A DNA stretch of 64,000 nt, from contig NZ_FMYZ01000011.1 of the NCBI RefSeq assembly GCF_900101625.1, positions 62,001 through 126,000 on the forward strand, read 5' to 3'. Below are positions 44,388-52,545 of this stretch, one piece after another; position 1 is the first letter of the stretch; each line of letters starts with the position of its first letter. This DNA comes from Cupriavidus sp. YR651 (GTDB taxonomy: Bacteria; Pseudomonadota; Gammaproteobacteria; Burkholderiales; Burkholderiaceae). Below the pieces are notes generated by a model. It was not told where the DNA came from. It made no database searches and saw only the letters and a program-made list of their open reading frames with translations. The position numbers and the translations under genes are program-made.

Positions 44388-45002
44388 ATGAGCCAACACA
44401 TGAATGACCAGACCGCTTCCATCGAGAACGAGGAAGCTCGCAACCTGACGCCGATGGCGAAGCGGCCGATTCGCTCGAACAGCAAATACGGTCGCCAGCG
44501 CGGTGCCGGCATTATCGAAGAGTACGGTATCTACCTGCTCGTCGCGGGTATCGTGCTGATCGCGGTGCTGGTCGCCTTCGCCCGGACGCTGACCGACACC
44601 GAGGTGCAGCAGTTGACGTCGGAATTGAACTCGGTCGTTGGCAAGACCAAGGCGACCTATCGCGGCCAGTACAACAAGGTCTCGATGACCGGCCTGATTA
44701 ATAACGGTATCTTCAAAGACTTGACCACAATGACGGTGGCGGGCAATAACGTCATCGTGCAGCCGGGCGGCGCACAACTCGCAGTTGCGCCGGCGCAGCT
44801 GCTGAGCGCCAACGACGCCATCCAGTGGACGCTGTCGCAGCAACCCGATGCGGCCTGCAGCTCGCTCGTCGCGGCGTATCAGGGCAGCGCCGGCAAGATC
44901 GTCGTGAACGGTACCGTAATCAAGGCGGTCGGCGGCACCGTCGATCCATCGCAGATCTCCTGCTCGGGCGGCAATAACACGATCAACATCGTGGTGGCCT
45001 GA
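44388..45002 (+). CDS. pilS: PilS-type IVb major prepilin
   Basis: 204 residues. A long leader ends in RQRG, then the class III N-terminus AGIIEEYGIYLLVAGIVLIAVLV with Glu at +5 of the predicted mature pilin. The C-terminal domain has a Cys pair (DAACSSL ... ISCSGG) that can form the usual pilin disulfide. Ribosome site AAGGAG. Confidence 0.88.
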   Translation: MSQHMNDQTASIENEEARNLTPMAKRPIRSNSKYGRQRGAGIIEEYGIYLLVAGIVLIAVLVAFARTLTDTEVQQLTSELNSVVGKTKATYRGQYNKVSMTGLINNGIFKDLTTMTVAGNNVIVQPGGAQLAVAPAQLLSANDAIQWTLSQQPDAACSSLVAAYQGSAGKIVVNGTVIKAVGGTVDPSQISCSGGNNTINIVVA

Positions 45003-45014
45003 CGGCCGGTCCGC

Positions 45015-45044
45015 CGAAAGCAATACGAAATTGGTGAGCTTTCG
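45015..45044 (+). promoter_or_regulatory. 30-bp operator-like repeat, copy 4 (pilS-pilV gap)
   Basis: CGAAAGCA-N14-AGCTTTCG. Its spacer ends TTGGTG like other copies. It begins 12 bp after the pilS stop and 121 bp ahead of pilV, suggesting a separate pilV promoter. Confidence 0.6.
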
Positions 45045-45089
45045 GCCGGCATTTCTACCCGAATAGGGTTCACAGTATTGGAGTCTGAC

Positions 45090-45113
45090 AACCCGGCCGC
45101 TTCTGGCCGGGTT
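45090..45113 (+). terminator. Rho-independent terminator-like hairpin between pilS and pilV
   Basis: AACCCGGCC-GCTTCT-GGCCGGGTT, 9-bp stem, followed by a short T-stretch. It would lower pilV expression relative to the major pilin gene. Confidence 0.65.
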
Positions 45114-45135
45114 TCGCTTATCCGGAGAGCCAAAG

Positions 45136-46374
45136 ATGCTGATGACCGATGCGGCGTTCCAGCTGACAATCTCGGCCGTGGGCCTGGCCACAATGATTTC
45201 CACGTCCAACAGCGCCATCGATGACGCCTTGGCCATGGGGACAGGCCAGTACATGGCTAACGTGGCCCAGGCGGTGAACACCTACGTTTTTGACAACATG
45301 ACTGTCCTGGCAGGCAGCCCAGCCGGTCCCACGAGCATTACGGCTGGCAGTGTCACGGCCACGGTGCCGAGTCCGCTGCATCCGACGATCCAGGACCTCG
45401 TCAACCTCAAGCTGCTGCCGATTGGCTTCAGCGACGCAAGTCCCTTGGGTCTCGCTTTCAAGGTCGACCTGATTCCGACCAACTGCTCGGCAGGCCTGAC
45501 AAATTGCACGATCCCGGGTCAGATGTACTCGACCACCGCATATCGTGACGCCTCGGGAAGTATTCGCTCCGACCTGATGGCGGCGGCGGTGCAGGCCGCG
45601 GGCGTGGACGGTGGCGCCTCGTATGCCGAGACGCCAGGTGTCATCACTGGCATGGCGGCCAGCTGGGCGGCGACGAACCCTCTACCCGGTGGCGCAGCCG
45701 GTGTGCTGATGATGCGCGTCGGCAATACATCGCTGCTTGCGCAGTCGATGAATCAGTTCTACAAGCGCGATGGCTCTCTGAACCTCACCGGCCCGATGGA
45801 CGCGAACAATCAGGCGATGAATCGCGTCGGAAACTTCCAGTCGAACGGATCCGTGTCAGCGGCGGGAAACGTTGCGGCTGCCGCGAATGTCTCTGGAAAC
45901 GGTGTCTACGGCAACTATGTTCAGTCGAACGGGAACGTCGTAGCAGTAGGACAGGTCGTGGGTAGTCAGGTGGCTTCTAACGGTAGTGTCACAAGTGCCG
46001 GGAACATGGTTGCGAGCGGATACTTGTATGCTGCTGGGGCTCTTGTGCCGTCAATCGGCGGCGGGCAACAGGTGATGGAAGGATGGGGCTGCGGCGATCC
46101 ACAGGGTGCAATTCGGAGCGATCCGAACGGGAAGACAATGTCTTGTCAGAATGGTGTCTGGCGGTCGGCCGGAGGCGTTTCCCAGGGGGTGGTGGTTGGA
46201 ATGTGGAGCGCCAATTCGGCAAATGGCCAGTATCACGGCTGGGGGCTATGCATTACTTGGCCGGGCGGAACTGGCTACGAGGCGGACGGTGGCTTCTACG
46301 GGAAGACATGTCCTGACGGGACGGTCCAATGGAAAGGCGGAGCGGACTACCAAGGTGGAGGCGGAGGCGGTTGA
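45136..46374 (+). CDS. pilV: PilV-type minor pilin/adhesin, without an evident prepilin leader
   Basis: 412 residues. The central and C-terminal parts match PilV: FYKRDGSLNLTGPMDANNQAMNRV, repeated GNV/NGS turns, then a tip domain ending CQNGVWR and CPDGTVQWKGG. The N-terminus (FQLTISAVGLATMIS) has a weak hydrophobic patch but no visible Gly-Phe/Ala-x3-Glu processing site, and none is encoded just upstream. No shufflon repeats or inverted C-terminal cassettes follow, so the tip is fixed. Confidence 0.82.
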   Translation: MLMTDAAFQLTISAVGLATMISTSNSAIDDALAMGTGQYMANVAQAVNTYVFDNMTVLAGSPAGPTSITAGSVTATVPSPLHPTIQDLVNLKLLPIGFSDASPLGLAFKVDLIPTNCSAGLTNCTIPGQMYSTTAYRDASGSIRSDLMAAAVQAAGVDGGASYAETPGVITGMAASWAATNPLPGGAAGVLMMRVGNTSLLAQSMNQFYKRDGSLNLTGPMDANNQAMNRVGNFQSNGSVSAAGNVAAAANVSGNGVYGNYVQSNGNVVAVGQVVGSQVASNGSVTSAGNMVASGYLYAAGALVPSIGGGQQVMEGWGCGDPQGAIRSDPNGKTMSCQNGVWRSAGGVSQGVVVGMWSANSANGQYHGWGLCITWPGGTGYEADGGFYGKTCPDGTVQWKGGADYQGGGGGG

Positions 46375-46433
46375 CAAGGAACCGTACATGGCGCATTTCC
46401 TTGCACAAGCTGAAGGAAATGCAACCTAAGAAA

Positions 46434-46457
46434 AAGGGCCGGCAAATGCCGGCCCTT
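46434..46457. terminator. Convergent bidirectional terminator
   Basis: AAGGGCCGGC-AAAT-GCCGGCCCTT has a 10-bp stem between pilV (plus) and the lipoprotein gene (minus). The A-run ahead becomes a T-run on the minus strand, so it fits best as the lipoprotein terminator. Confidence 0.85.
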
Positions 46458-46478
46458 GCCCTTGGTAACTTCAAATCG

Positions 46479-47297
46479 TTACTGGCACTTCAGCACGACG
46501 ACACCCGTAACATCGCCGCTGCTCGGTGTTGGCATCGCGTAGCCGAACGCAAGGTACGGCTGGGTCTGCGAAGTACCGAAAGTCTGTACGTGGTGGAGCA
46601 CGCCATTGCTCTGAAACACGCCATTCAGGATCGTTCCAGTAACAGTCGCGGTGGCATGAGCGTCGGACCCGATTGTCACGTCGAGACTGATCGACTGCAA
46701 GGTTGGGCCGTTCAGGTCAATCACGGCGGTCGCTGAGTTCACTTTGCCGGGAGCGAAGTTGCCAGAGATCGCCGTTGGGTTGGTGGACGCCAGCAACGTG
46801 CAATTCAGCGTCTTGCCAATGCCAAGCACTTGCAGGAGCTTAAGCGGCTTGCCAACGGCATAGTGCTCGCCCTGATTTACGCTTGCGTTGCCGATGCTCG
46901 ATGAGCCGTCGGTCCAGCGTCCGATTGCGTAATCGCCATTCCCTGCAACCTCCACAACCTTGCCAGCCGTCAGGGAGATGAGGCTATTGGCATCAATGCC
47001 CACCTGCGTATATGCGCCCTCGGAAGTTGCCTTCTGGAACTGTGCGGGGAAGGAGTTGTTTGCGATCGCCTGCGGCGCGGGCTTCGTCGACGTCTCAGTA
47101 TGCGGCACGAACACCACTGCCAGCGGATCGCCGCTAACGGCGGTTGCCGTACCCTGGACCGTGATGGTCGGCGCAGGGGGCTTCGGTGCAGACGGTTGCT
47201 GAGTTGTCGGCGCACCGTCGCCACCGCCACCGCAGGCGGCGAGTGCGAGCAGGGCAGCAGCAGAAATCGTGGAGAGTGCGAGTTTGGTTTTTTGCAT
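46479..47297 (-). CDS. Surface-type lipoprotein with a TbpB/FecR-like beta-barrel domain
   Basis: 272 residues. Signal peptide with lipobox LAAC followed by GGGG and a Pro-rich linker. The body is beta-rich: YAIGRWTDGSSSIG, EHYAVGKPLKLLQVLG, a long SATAVIDLNGP/SLDVTIGSDAHATATVTG strand series and a closing Cys. This pattern resembles the C-terminal barrel of transferrin-binding-like lipoproteins. Function is unknown; a plasmid-encoded surface lipoprotein could affect mating-pair entry, but nothing in the sequence proves it. Confidence 0.65.
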   Translation of the reverse strand: MQKTKLALSTISAAALLALAACGGGGDGAPTTQQPSAPKPPAPTITVQGTATAVSGDPLAVVFVPHTETSTKPAPQAIANNSFPAQFQKATSEGAYTQVGIDANSLISLTAGKVVEVAGNGDYAIGRWTDGSSSIGNASVNQGEHYAVGKPLKLLQVLGIGKTLNCTLLASTNPTAISGNFAPGKVNSATAVIDLNGPTLQSISLDVTIGSDAHATATVTGTILNGVFQSNGVLHHVQTFGTSQTQPYLAFGYAMPTPSSGDVTGVVVLKCQ

Positions 47298-47369
47298 TTT
47301 TCTTCCTCTGATTGGAGTCTAGCGTCCGAGTGGATCGCTTACCTTTAGATTACCGAGTTTGATGCGATG

Positions 47370-47735
47370 TCAAGTCTCGGGAGAGTAGTAAAGGTTCGTA
47401 CCGCAAGTCCGGCAGAAGTGCGCGCGCGTATAGGTGTGCTGACGCAGCGTTTGTGTGCCGATCTGATCGGAGTCGCACTTGCAGCAGCGTACTTTTCCTC
47501 GTTGCACACGATCCGGATTGCTTGCTTGGTACCAATCAAAGGTCTCGCGGTTGTACTTCACGAGCCTGCGCCAGCGCGGCCAAAAGGCCGCAAGTATGGC
47601 GCCCAGAACAAGCATCGGGAGCGCACTCATAAAAGCCCCGGCCCCCTGTAGAAGGGTCAGGACCACGCATACCAGAAGAAAGGCCCCGGTGCATGCGCAA
47701 GCGCCAGCGAACCAGCGTCGTAGTGCTCGGCGCAT
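47370..47735 (-). CDS. Small membrane protein with C-terminal zinc ribbon
   Basis: 121 residues: two hydrophobic segments (GAFLLVCVVLTLLQGAGAFMSALPMLVLGAILAAF covers both), then a cytoplasmic tail with CCKC and CRTC pairs, a likely zinc ribbon. It lies 4 bp after the Pmp3 gene on the minus strand. No specific family recognised. Confidence 0.65.
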   Translation of the reverse strand: MRRALRRWFAGACACTGAFLLVCVVLTLLQGAGAFMSALPMLVLGAILAAFWPRWRRLVKYNRETFDWYQASNPDRVQRGKVRCCKCDSDQIGTQTLRQHTYTRAHFCRTCGTNLYYSPET

Positions 47736-47739
47736 CGAA

Positions 47740-47952
47740 TCATTTACCTCGCGAGTTCAAGGCGGCCTGGATCTTCCGGTCCGTCTTGTACTGACTGAGT
47801 GCGTAGGTGGACCAGATTGCGGCGGGAATCCAACCGATAATCGTGACCTGGAGAATCAGGCAGATGATGCCCGCGAAGGGGCGACCAATCGTGAAGAACT
47901 GGAACCAGGGCAGCAGGATGGCGAGGAGCAGGCGCATCGTCGTAATCGTCAA
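47740..47952 (-). CDS. Pmp3/YqaE-family small membrane peptide
   Basis: 70 residues with the two-helix Pmp3 pattern (LLLAILLPWFQFFTIGRPFAGIICLILQVTIIGWIPAAIWSTYALSQY). Family members are membrane peptides linked to stress and ion homeostasis. It is slightly longer than the usual ~52 residues because of a basic C-terminal tail. First gene of a two-gene operon. Confidence 0.75.
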   Translation of the reverse strand: MTITTMRLLLAILLPWFQFFTIGRPFAGIICLILQVTIIGWIPAAIWSTYALSQYKTDRKIQAALNSRGK

Positions 47953-48149
47953 ATGTGATAAGTCCGGGAGAATACAACACGGACCAAACTTGGATCGGCA
48001 GCGAGTCCTGATCCTTAACCCTTCTTACGAGGGGATCGCCGTGGGCGCAAATGCAACGACATTGCGCTTCTCACTTTTGCCATGCTGCGCCCACGGCCGA
48101 AGACCGGAAGTACACGCATCGTTGCAAATAGTGAACGACAAAGTCCGAA

Positions 48150-48198
48150 AGGTTGGCATCCCTCCTCTCCCATGCGAGAGAGAAGTCCTACGGGGATC
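48150..48198 (-). ncRNA. Predicted tnpB right end / omegaRNA 3' hairpin
   Basis: Directly after the tnpB stop the minus strand reads a CTCTC-GCATGG-GAGAG stem, then GAGGGATGCCAA. This hairpin-plus-end layout is typical of IS605/IS1341 right ends that encode the 3' part of the guide RNA. The guide would extend downstream of about 48150. The RNA itself is inferred. Confidence 0.5.
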
Positions 48199-49419
48199 CT
48201 AGCCAATGGAATCGGCCTGGATCGCTTCGGTGGGTTCCTGCTTCGTTGAGTGGCCTGACTGCACCGGCTCTCCACAGGCTGCGACGCGGTGCCCCCGCGC
48301 CAGAACGTTGAGCGCGCCAACGATGTCGGCGTGATCTTGATGTCCACAGGAGACGCAGGAGAATTCCGCCTGCGTTTTCCGATTATCCGTGCTCACATGG
48401 CTGCATGCCGGACACGTCGAACTGGTATTGGCGGGAGATACGGCAACTAGTAACCCTCCATTCCATGCCAACTTGTATTCCAGTTGCCGACGGAATTCGA
48501 ACCACCCCTGGTCAAGGATAGCCTTGTTGAGTCCGGACTTTGCGCGAACACACCTCCCTGGCCTTGTCGCATTGCCGGACGATGATCGAGACATGTTCCC
48601 AACCTTTAGGTCCTCGATACACACCATCGCGTGGTTTTTGCTGATCGTGGTCGTGGCCTTGTGCAGGAAATCTCTGCGGGCATTCGCGATGTGAACGTGA
48701 ATGCGTTGAACCCGTGTCTTCGCCTTCCTCCAGTTTCTGCTGAACTTCGTCTTGCGACTGAGTTGGTGTTGCGCACGGCGCAGCTTGGCTTGATGACGCT
48801 TGAGGCTATGTAGTGGTGCCAAGAACGTTCCGTCGCTCATAGTGGCAAACCGGGCGATGCCGACATCGATGCCAACTGCACTTGTCGACTGTGGCGTTGG
48901 CCTTTCAACATCACGTGCAGTTTGGATCGATACAAACCATTTGTCAGCTGTCAGAGATACAGTGGCATTGCGTAGTTCCCCAATCACAGCTCGGCTGTTT
49001 CGGTATCGCACCCAGCCGAGCTTTGGCAAAAGGATGCGACTATGTTCCTGGTCCAAGCGAATTGCCGCTTTGTTCGGATAGTGGAAGCTCTCACGAGCAC
49101 CCTTCTTCTTGAACTTGGGATATGCAGCCTGTTTTGCAAAGAATCTTCTATATGCTTGATCCAGGTACTTCAAAGCATGCTGTTGGGAGCTGCAGGGGGC
49201 ATCCTTGATCCAAGGATCTTCAGTGCTATGGCGCCACGCTGTGAGCTCCCTAGCAAGCTCGACGTAGCTGAGATGCTTCAGACCGCGCCCGTAGTTTTCC
49301 TTCTGCAACGCTAGCGCCTTGTTAAATACGAATCGACACGACCCTGCGAAGCGGCGCATGTTGCGCAGCTGTTCGCCAGTCGGTATCAGTTCGTATTTGA
49401 AGGCTTGAAGTCGTTGCAT
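48199..49419 (-). CDS. tnpB: TnpB-family RNA-guided nuclease of an IS200/IS605-type element
   Basis: 406 residues, complete. RuvC residues: Asp185 in GIDVGIARF, Glu269 in VCIEDLKVG, Asp365 in DHADIVGALNVL. Zinc ribbon C336/C339 and C355/C358. The N-terminal HTH_OrfB region (FKYELIPTGEQLRNMRRFAGSCRFVFN) is intact. TnpB cuts DNA next to a target-adjacent motif under omegaRNA guidance, keeping the element in place. No tnpA is present, so movement would need one in trans. Confidence 0.9.
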   Translation of the reverse strand: MQRLQAFKYELIPTGEQLRNMRRFAGSCRFVFNKALALQKENYGRGLKHLSYVELARELTAWRHSTEDPWIKDAPCSSQQHALKYLDQAYRRFFAKQAAYPKFKKKGARESFHYPNKAAIRLDQEHSRILLPKLGWVRYRNSRAVIGELRNATVSLTADKWFVSIQTARDVERPTPQSTSAVGIDVGIARFATMSDGTFLAPLHSLKRHQAKLRRAQHQLSRKTKFSRNWRKAKTRVQRIHVHIANARRDFLHKATTTISKNHAMVCIEDLKVGNMSRSSSGNATRPGRCVRAKSGLNKAILDQGWFEFRRQLEYKLAWNGGLLVAVSPANTSSTCPACSHVSTDNRKTQAEFSCVSCGHQDHADIVGALNVLARGHRVAACGEPVQSGHSTKQEPTEAIQADSIG

Positions 49420-49477
49420 GGTTCGATCGTATCAGGAGTCAGGCATTGTCAAGAGCACTCGGCGTCCACGCTATCCT

Positions 49478-49512
49478 TCCCCGCCCTGAAGGACCCTGAA
49501 GGACGGGGTAGG
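49478..49512 (-). repeat. Hairpin ahead of tnpB with a duplicated decamer
   Basis: CCCCGCCCTGAAGGA is followed at once by a second CCCTGAAGGA and then CGGGG, giving a C/G-rich hairpin with a tandem repeat in the loop side. CCCCGCCCTGAAGGACGGGG-style hairpins are common at IS605-type element ends. It marks the left side of this element or a remnant of another. Confidence 0.45.
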
Positions 49513-49524
49513 TCGCGCACTGGG

Positions 49525-50700
49525 TCAAGTTTTCCGGCGTCGGCCGAGCTGATGATTGCCGAGCGAACCAGTGCAGCCGGGGCAGGAGAAGCTATGGCTC
49601 AGCTCGATCTTTGGCGCGGTGTTGGCAATGAGATAGGGCGTCCGGCAGCTCCGGCATGGGGCCAGGTCAAGGTCAGCGTCCGTGGACATCGTCCGGCAGA
49701 TATGGCAGGCGCGATCAGACGAAATGCGAGAAGAGGGGCCGAAGAATTTGTCAAACAGATCGTAGGCTGCTACAAACGCTTCCGGCACATTCGCACCAAA
49801 CGTCAACGCCATGCGGTAGAGCGTCACCATCATCGTTGCTTGCATGCGGTGAAGTGGTTGATCGAAGTACCACATCGTTGAGGTCGGCAGTTGTCCGGTC
49901 GGGGACGATTCGCCGTGGATTTCCTGAAAGAGCTGACGAGTCTTTGTGGAGTTAATGCCAAGAAGAGAGGTGACGGTCGACGCCCTGCAGTACTGACGGA
50001 TCATCAGTTCGCTGTAGACCTTCTTCCGAAGCGGCTCCAGACGCAAGTTCGACCAGCTTTGCTTTGCCTCGATGCGATCTGCCCGGATGAGATTGGTTGC
50101 CAGGAAATGGTGGCCGATCACATCGGGCGTCACCCGTCGGGTTTCAAAGTCGAGCCAGAACCGTTTGCTGTCAAGGCGCCAGCGGAACATGGGGAAATCG
50201 ACCTTCGAGATGGCCAAATCGAGTACGTGCTGCGGCAGCGACCGAAGATAGACGGCCAGTTCCTTGCTGATCCCGAGCAACGGCGCGGCAAGAATGCTGA
50301 CATGCAGCAACTCCACGATCAGCCAAATGTAGTGGCGATTGTTGTAGAACATCCGAAGTTTGTCGTCGTTGTTCCATGCCGGAAGCTGGGCACGAAGGGC
50401 ATCCACGGCGAGCGTAGTAGTGGTGCCTTCGGTCAGGCATTTCCAATCCTGCACATCCTGCAAGGTGGGCACGACGACAAGGAAGGGCGTTCCCTTTAGG
50501 TCGCGCTGTGTGGCTTCCGCCTTGCGCACCATTTCTACCTTTTCGCGATCGATGTGCAGGATGGCTTCGAGCTGCGGATGTGCACCAAGCGACTCGGCCA
50601 GGTGGTCGGTCAGGTGATAGTTGGCAGACCTGATGCGATCACAGGTCATACGCGTCAGTTGTAGACGCTCGAATTCCGCTGTTAGAGATTGCTGTTGCAT
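49525..50700 (-). CDS. Single-chain FlhD-FlhD-FlhC-like transcriptional regulator
   Basis: 391 residues from the ATG at 50700, 10 bp after the upstream gene's stop; the longer frame to 50859 would overlap that gene and adds a low-quality Pro/Ser segment. Residues ~20-90 are weakly FlhD-like (YHLTDHLAES, LGAHPQLEAILHIDREKVEMV). Residues ~118-178 are strongly FlhD-like (YIWLIVELLHVSILAAPLLG, then ISKELAVYLRSLPQHVLDLA and FRWRLD). Residues ~225-378 are FlhC-like (TVTSLLGINSTKTRQLFQEI, SSPTGQLPTSTMWYF, AYDLFDKFF), with a zinc set C349-x2-C352-x20-C373-x2-C376. C332/C335 add another pair. FlhD4C2 activates flagellar genes; AcaCD and SetCD do so for conjugation. Here it probably activates the transfer operons. 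Confidence 0.72.
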   Translation of the reverse strand: MQQQSLTAEFERLQLTRMTCDRIRSANYHLTDHLAESLGAHPQLEAILHIDREKVEMVRKAEATQRDLKGTPFLVVVPTLQDVQDWKCLTEGTTTTLAVDALRAQLPAWNNDDKLRMFYNNRHYIWLIVELLHVSILAAPLLGISKELAVYLRSLPQHVLDLAISKVDFPMFRWRLDSKRFWLDFETRRVTPDVIGHHFLATNLIRADRIEAKQSWSNLRLEPLRKKVYSELMIRQYCRASTVTSLLGINSTKTRQLFQEIHGESSPTGQLPTSTMWYFDQPLHRMQATMMVTLYRMALTFGANVPEAFVAAYDLFDKFFGPSSRISSDRACHICRTMSTDADLDLAPCRSCRTPYLIANTAPKIELSHSFSCPGCTGSLGNHQLGRRRKT

Positions 50701-50710
50701 GGACGTGGCT

Positions 50711-51943
50711 TCAGATGGGGTGCAGGGCGGAGCGAATGTCGGCATGCAAACGTGCGACGACGCTGTCGAGAACGGTGAGAGTGGGGCGGAACTCGGCGAT
50801 GTTTCCGTCCATTTGCACTGCCAGCTGGGCCGTGGCGAAGGTGGACACAATCTGCTCAAACTGACTGACTAGGCTCGAAAGCTCATCGCTGGCGCGAGTG
50901 CGGCGCTCCAACACCGTTGAGCGCTCATTGATTTCGCTTTCGATGGCGTTGCGTCGGGACTGGATATCGGCAAGCTCCGTATGGGCTGCGCTGATCTGCT
51001 CGTTCTTTGCGGCAAGCGCGTCTTCGAGCGTTGCATAGCCTACGGGCACAACCGGAACTTCGACCGTTTCGGTGCGGGCGTTCGCTCTGGCGAACGCAAT
51101 TCGCTCCTGCAATTCGCGCTTCTCGCGTTCAAGATCATCGATCTGCATCTGCAGCAAGCTGGAACTCGCATTGTGGCGCGTCATTTCCTCCCGAATGTGG
51201 CCGAGGGCGACACGATCGGCGTCTCGTTCGGTAGTGAGTTTCGCGATCTCACTCGTCAGCCGGCGGATTTCGAACTCCTTGTCGGCGTTGTCGGAGACAG
51301 TGTTCGCAAGCTCCGACGTCGCCATTTCTAGCTGGGCCGTAACGTCGATCACTTCCTCCTGCTTCTTGCGCAAGCGCTCGACGAACTCTCGAATGTTCTT
51401 GCGCTTGTAGCTCGGATCGTTTTCCTTGAACTCGATGACAGCGTCGATCTCTTCCGCGGTGTAGTCATTGCTGCGCAGGACCATTAGTTCGCCGATGTTC
51501 AGCTTTTCAAGCGCGCCGTTGTGGCTCAGAAAGCGGCGGTAAAGGTTAAGGTGTAGCTTCGCTTGGTTCGGGCGAATGTCGAGCAGTTCGTCGGCCATCT
51601 TGTTGAACTTGTCCCACCCACGCATACGCGCGCCCCGCGTGTTGCCGAACTCGTGAAGGGCAGACTGCATCGCGACATCGTGCACCAGCTGAAGGTCCGC
51701 GCCCATATCGAGCAGCATGCGTTCGATCTTCTCGCGCGTGCGCTGAATGTTGCGGATCGTTTCACACAGGCGGCTCACAAGGTCGTCGCTAATCGAAGGT
51801 CCCAGGACATCGCGCAGGATTCCTTCCATCCGCGCGACTTCTGGTGCAACGGGAAACTCGAGAACGTCGGCGTGTGGCAGCGCCAACTCTGTTGATATCT
51901 TTTTGTTGTTTTCAGGCATGTTTCGCTCACTCATAAAGAACAC
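50711..51943 (-). CDS. Coiled-coil, KfrA-like candidate DNA-binding protein cotranscribed with the FlhDC-like gene
   Basis: 410 residues (the true start may be the ATG a few codons inside, at MSERNMPENN or MPENNKK). Residues ~60-185 are helical with a possible HTH (KFNKMADELLDIRPNQAKLHLNLYRRFL, NIGELMVLRSNDYTAEEIDAVIEF). Residues ~185-300 are continuous heptad-like coiled coil. A second coiled segment follows near 315-360. The architecture recalls KfrA-type plasmid proteins, but the N-terminus is not clearly KfrA. First gene of the regulator operon. Confidence 0.6.
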   Translation of the reverse strand: MFFMSERNMPENNKKISTELALPHADVLEFPVAPEVARMEGILRDVLGPSISDDLVSRLCETIRNIQRTREKIERMLLDMGADLQLVHDVAMQSALHEFGNTRGARMRGWDKFNKMADELLDIRPNQAKLHLNLYRRFLSHNGALEKLNIGELMVLRSNDYTAEEIDAVIEFKENDPSYKRKNIREFVERLRKKQEEVIDVTAQLEMATSELANTVSDNADKEFEIRRLTSEIAKLTTERDADRVALGHIREEMTRHNASSSLLQMQIDDLEREKRELQERIAFARANARTETVEVPVVPVGYATLEDALAAKNEQISAAHTELADIQSRRNAIESEINERSTVLERRTRASDELSSLVSQFEQIVSTFATAQLAVQMDGNIAEFRPTLTVLDSVVARLHADIRSALHPI

Positions 51944-52019
51944 AACAACCAGCGTATCGACGGATGCGCGTTGTCAAGTCCACGGGGAGATTACGAAACG
52001 CTGGGCACCTGCGGCCGGC

Positions 52020-52049
52020 AGAAAGCTACGCTTTTTGGGGTAGCTTTTA
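52020..52049 (+). promoter_or_regulatory. 30-bp operator-like repeat, copy 5 (upstream of regulator operon)
   Basis: AGAAAGCT-N14-AGCTTTTA, 77 bp ahead of the regulator operon start. Two more half-sites (GGAAAGCT, AAAAGCT) follow within 25 bp. Confidence 0.65.
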
Positions 52050-52220
52050 CCGGAAAGCTCGAAAAGCTGACTGTTTGTACTCGTCTTATCGGGGCGAAGT
52101 GGGGGGGCTGTAGGTATTTACCCCTACGTTACGGGGTCGATTTAAGCAACGGTAAGAGCAGACGTAAAATATATTAAATTCGCGCAGCATGATTGGTAGT
52201 CGGCGCGGCGGGTCAAAAGT

Positions 52221-52275
52221 GTGAGCATGCTCATGCTATTTACCCAGAAAGACGTATTGTTTTGGCGAGCTTTCT
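52221..52275 (+). promoter_or_regulatory. Composite element B: GTGAGCATGCTCA palindrome plus 30-bp repeat (copy 6)
   Basis: GTGAGCATGCTCA at 52221-52233, CTATTT at 52236-52241, AGAAAGAC-N14-AGCTTTCT at 52246-52275; the palindrome-to-repeat offset is 25 bp as in A and C. The whole 51944-52545 gap has no gene. Confidence 0.75.
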
Positions 52276-52545
52276 GCGGTCAGCGACGCCAAATGATGCA
52301 GTAGGATCATTGCAATTCCGCGTAATCGAACGCATCGACCTGCACAGATCTTGACCAGGCCATCTGGTTGAACCTGTCGCCCATCTCTCTTTCCCATTTC
52401 CCTTTCCCGGCTAGCGTGTTTGCGCCATGCACCAGGCATGCCGCAAGCGCGTTCGCGCGCCCGCAAAGGATTCCTTGCTCCCTGAGCATCGAATAATCGC
52501 CTGGCATCTGCCAGGAAATCCCTGCAACGTTTCTGGAGAGAAACC

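Noticed and set aside
45136..46480. Possible shufflon at the 3' end of pilV
   Set aside because: No inverted 19-bp-type repeats, no alternative C-terminal cassettes and no Rci gene nearby.
49525..50859. Upstream start at 50859 for the FlhD-FlhD-FlhC-like gene
   Set aside because: The extra 53 residues are a Pro/Ser/Cys-rich shadow of the preceding coding region.
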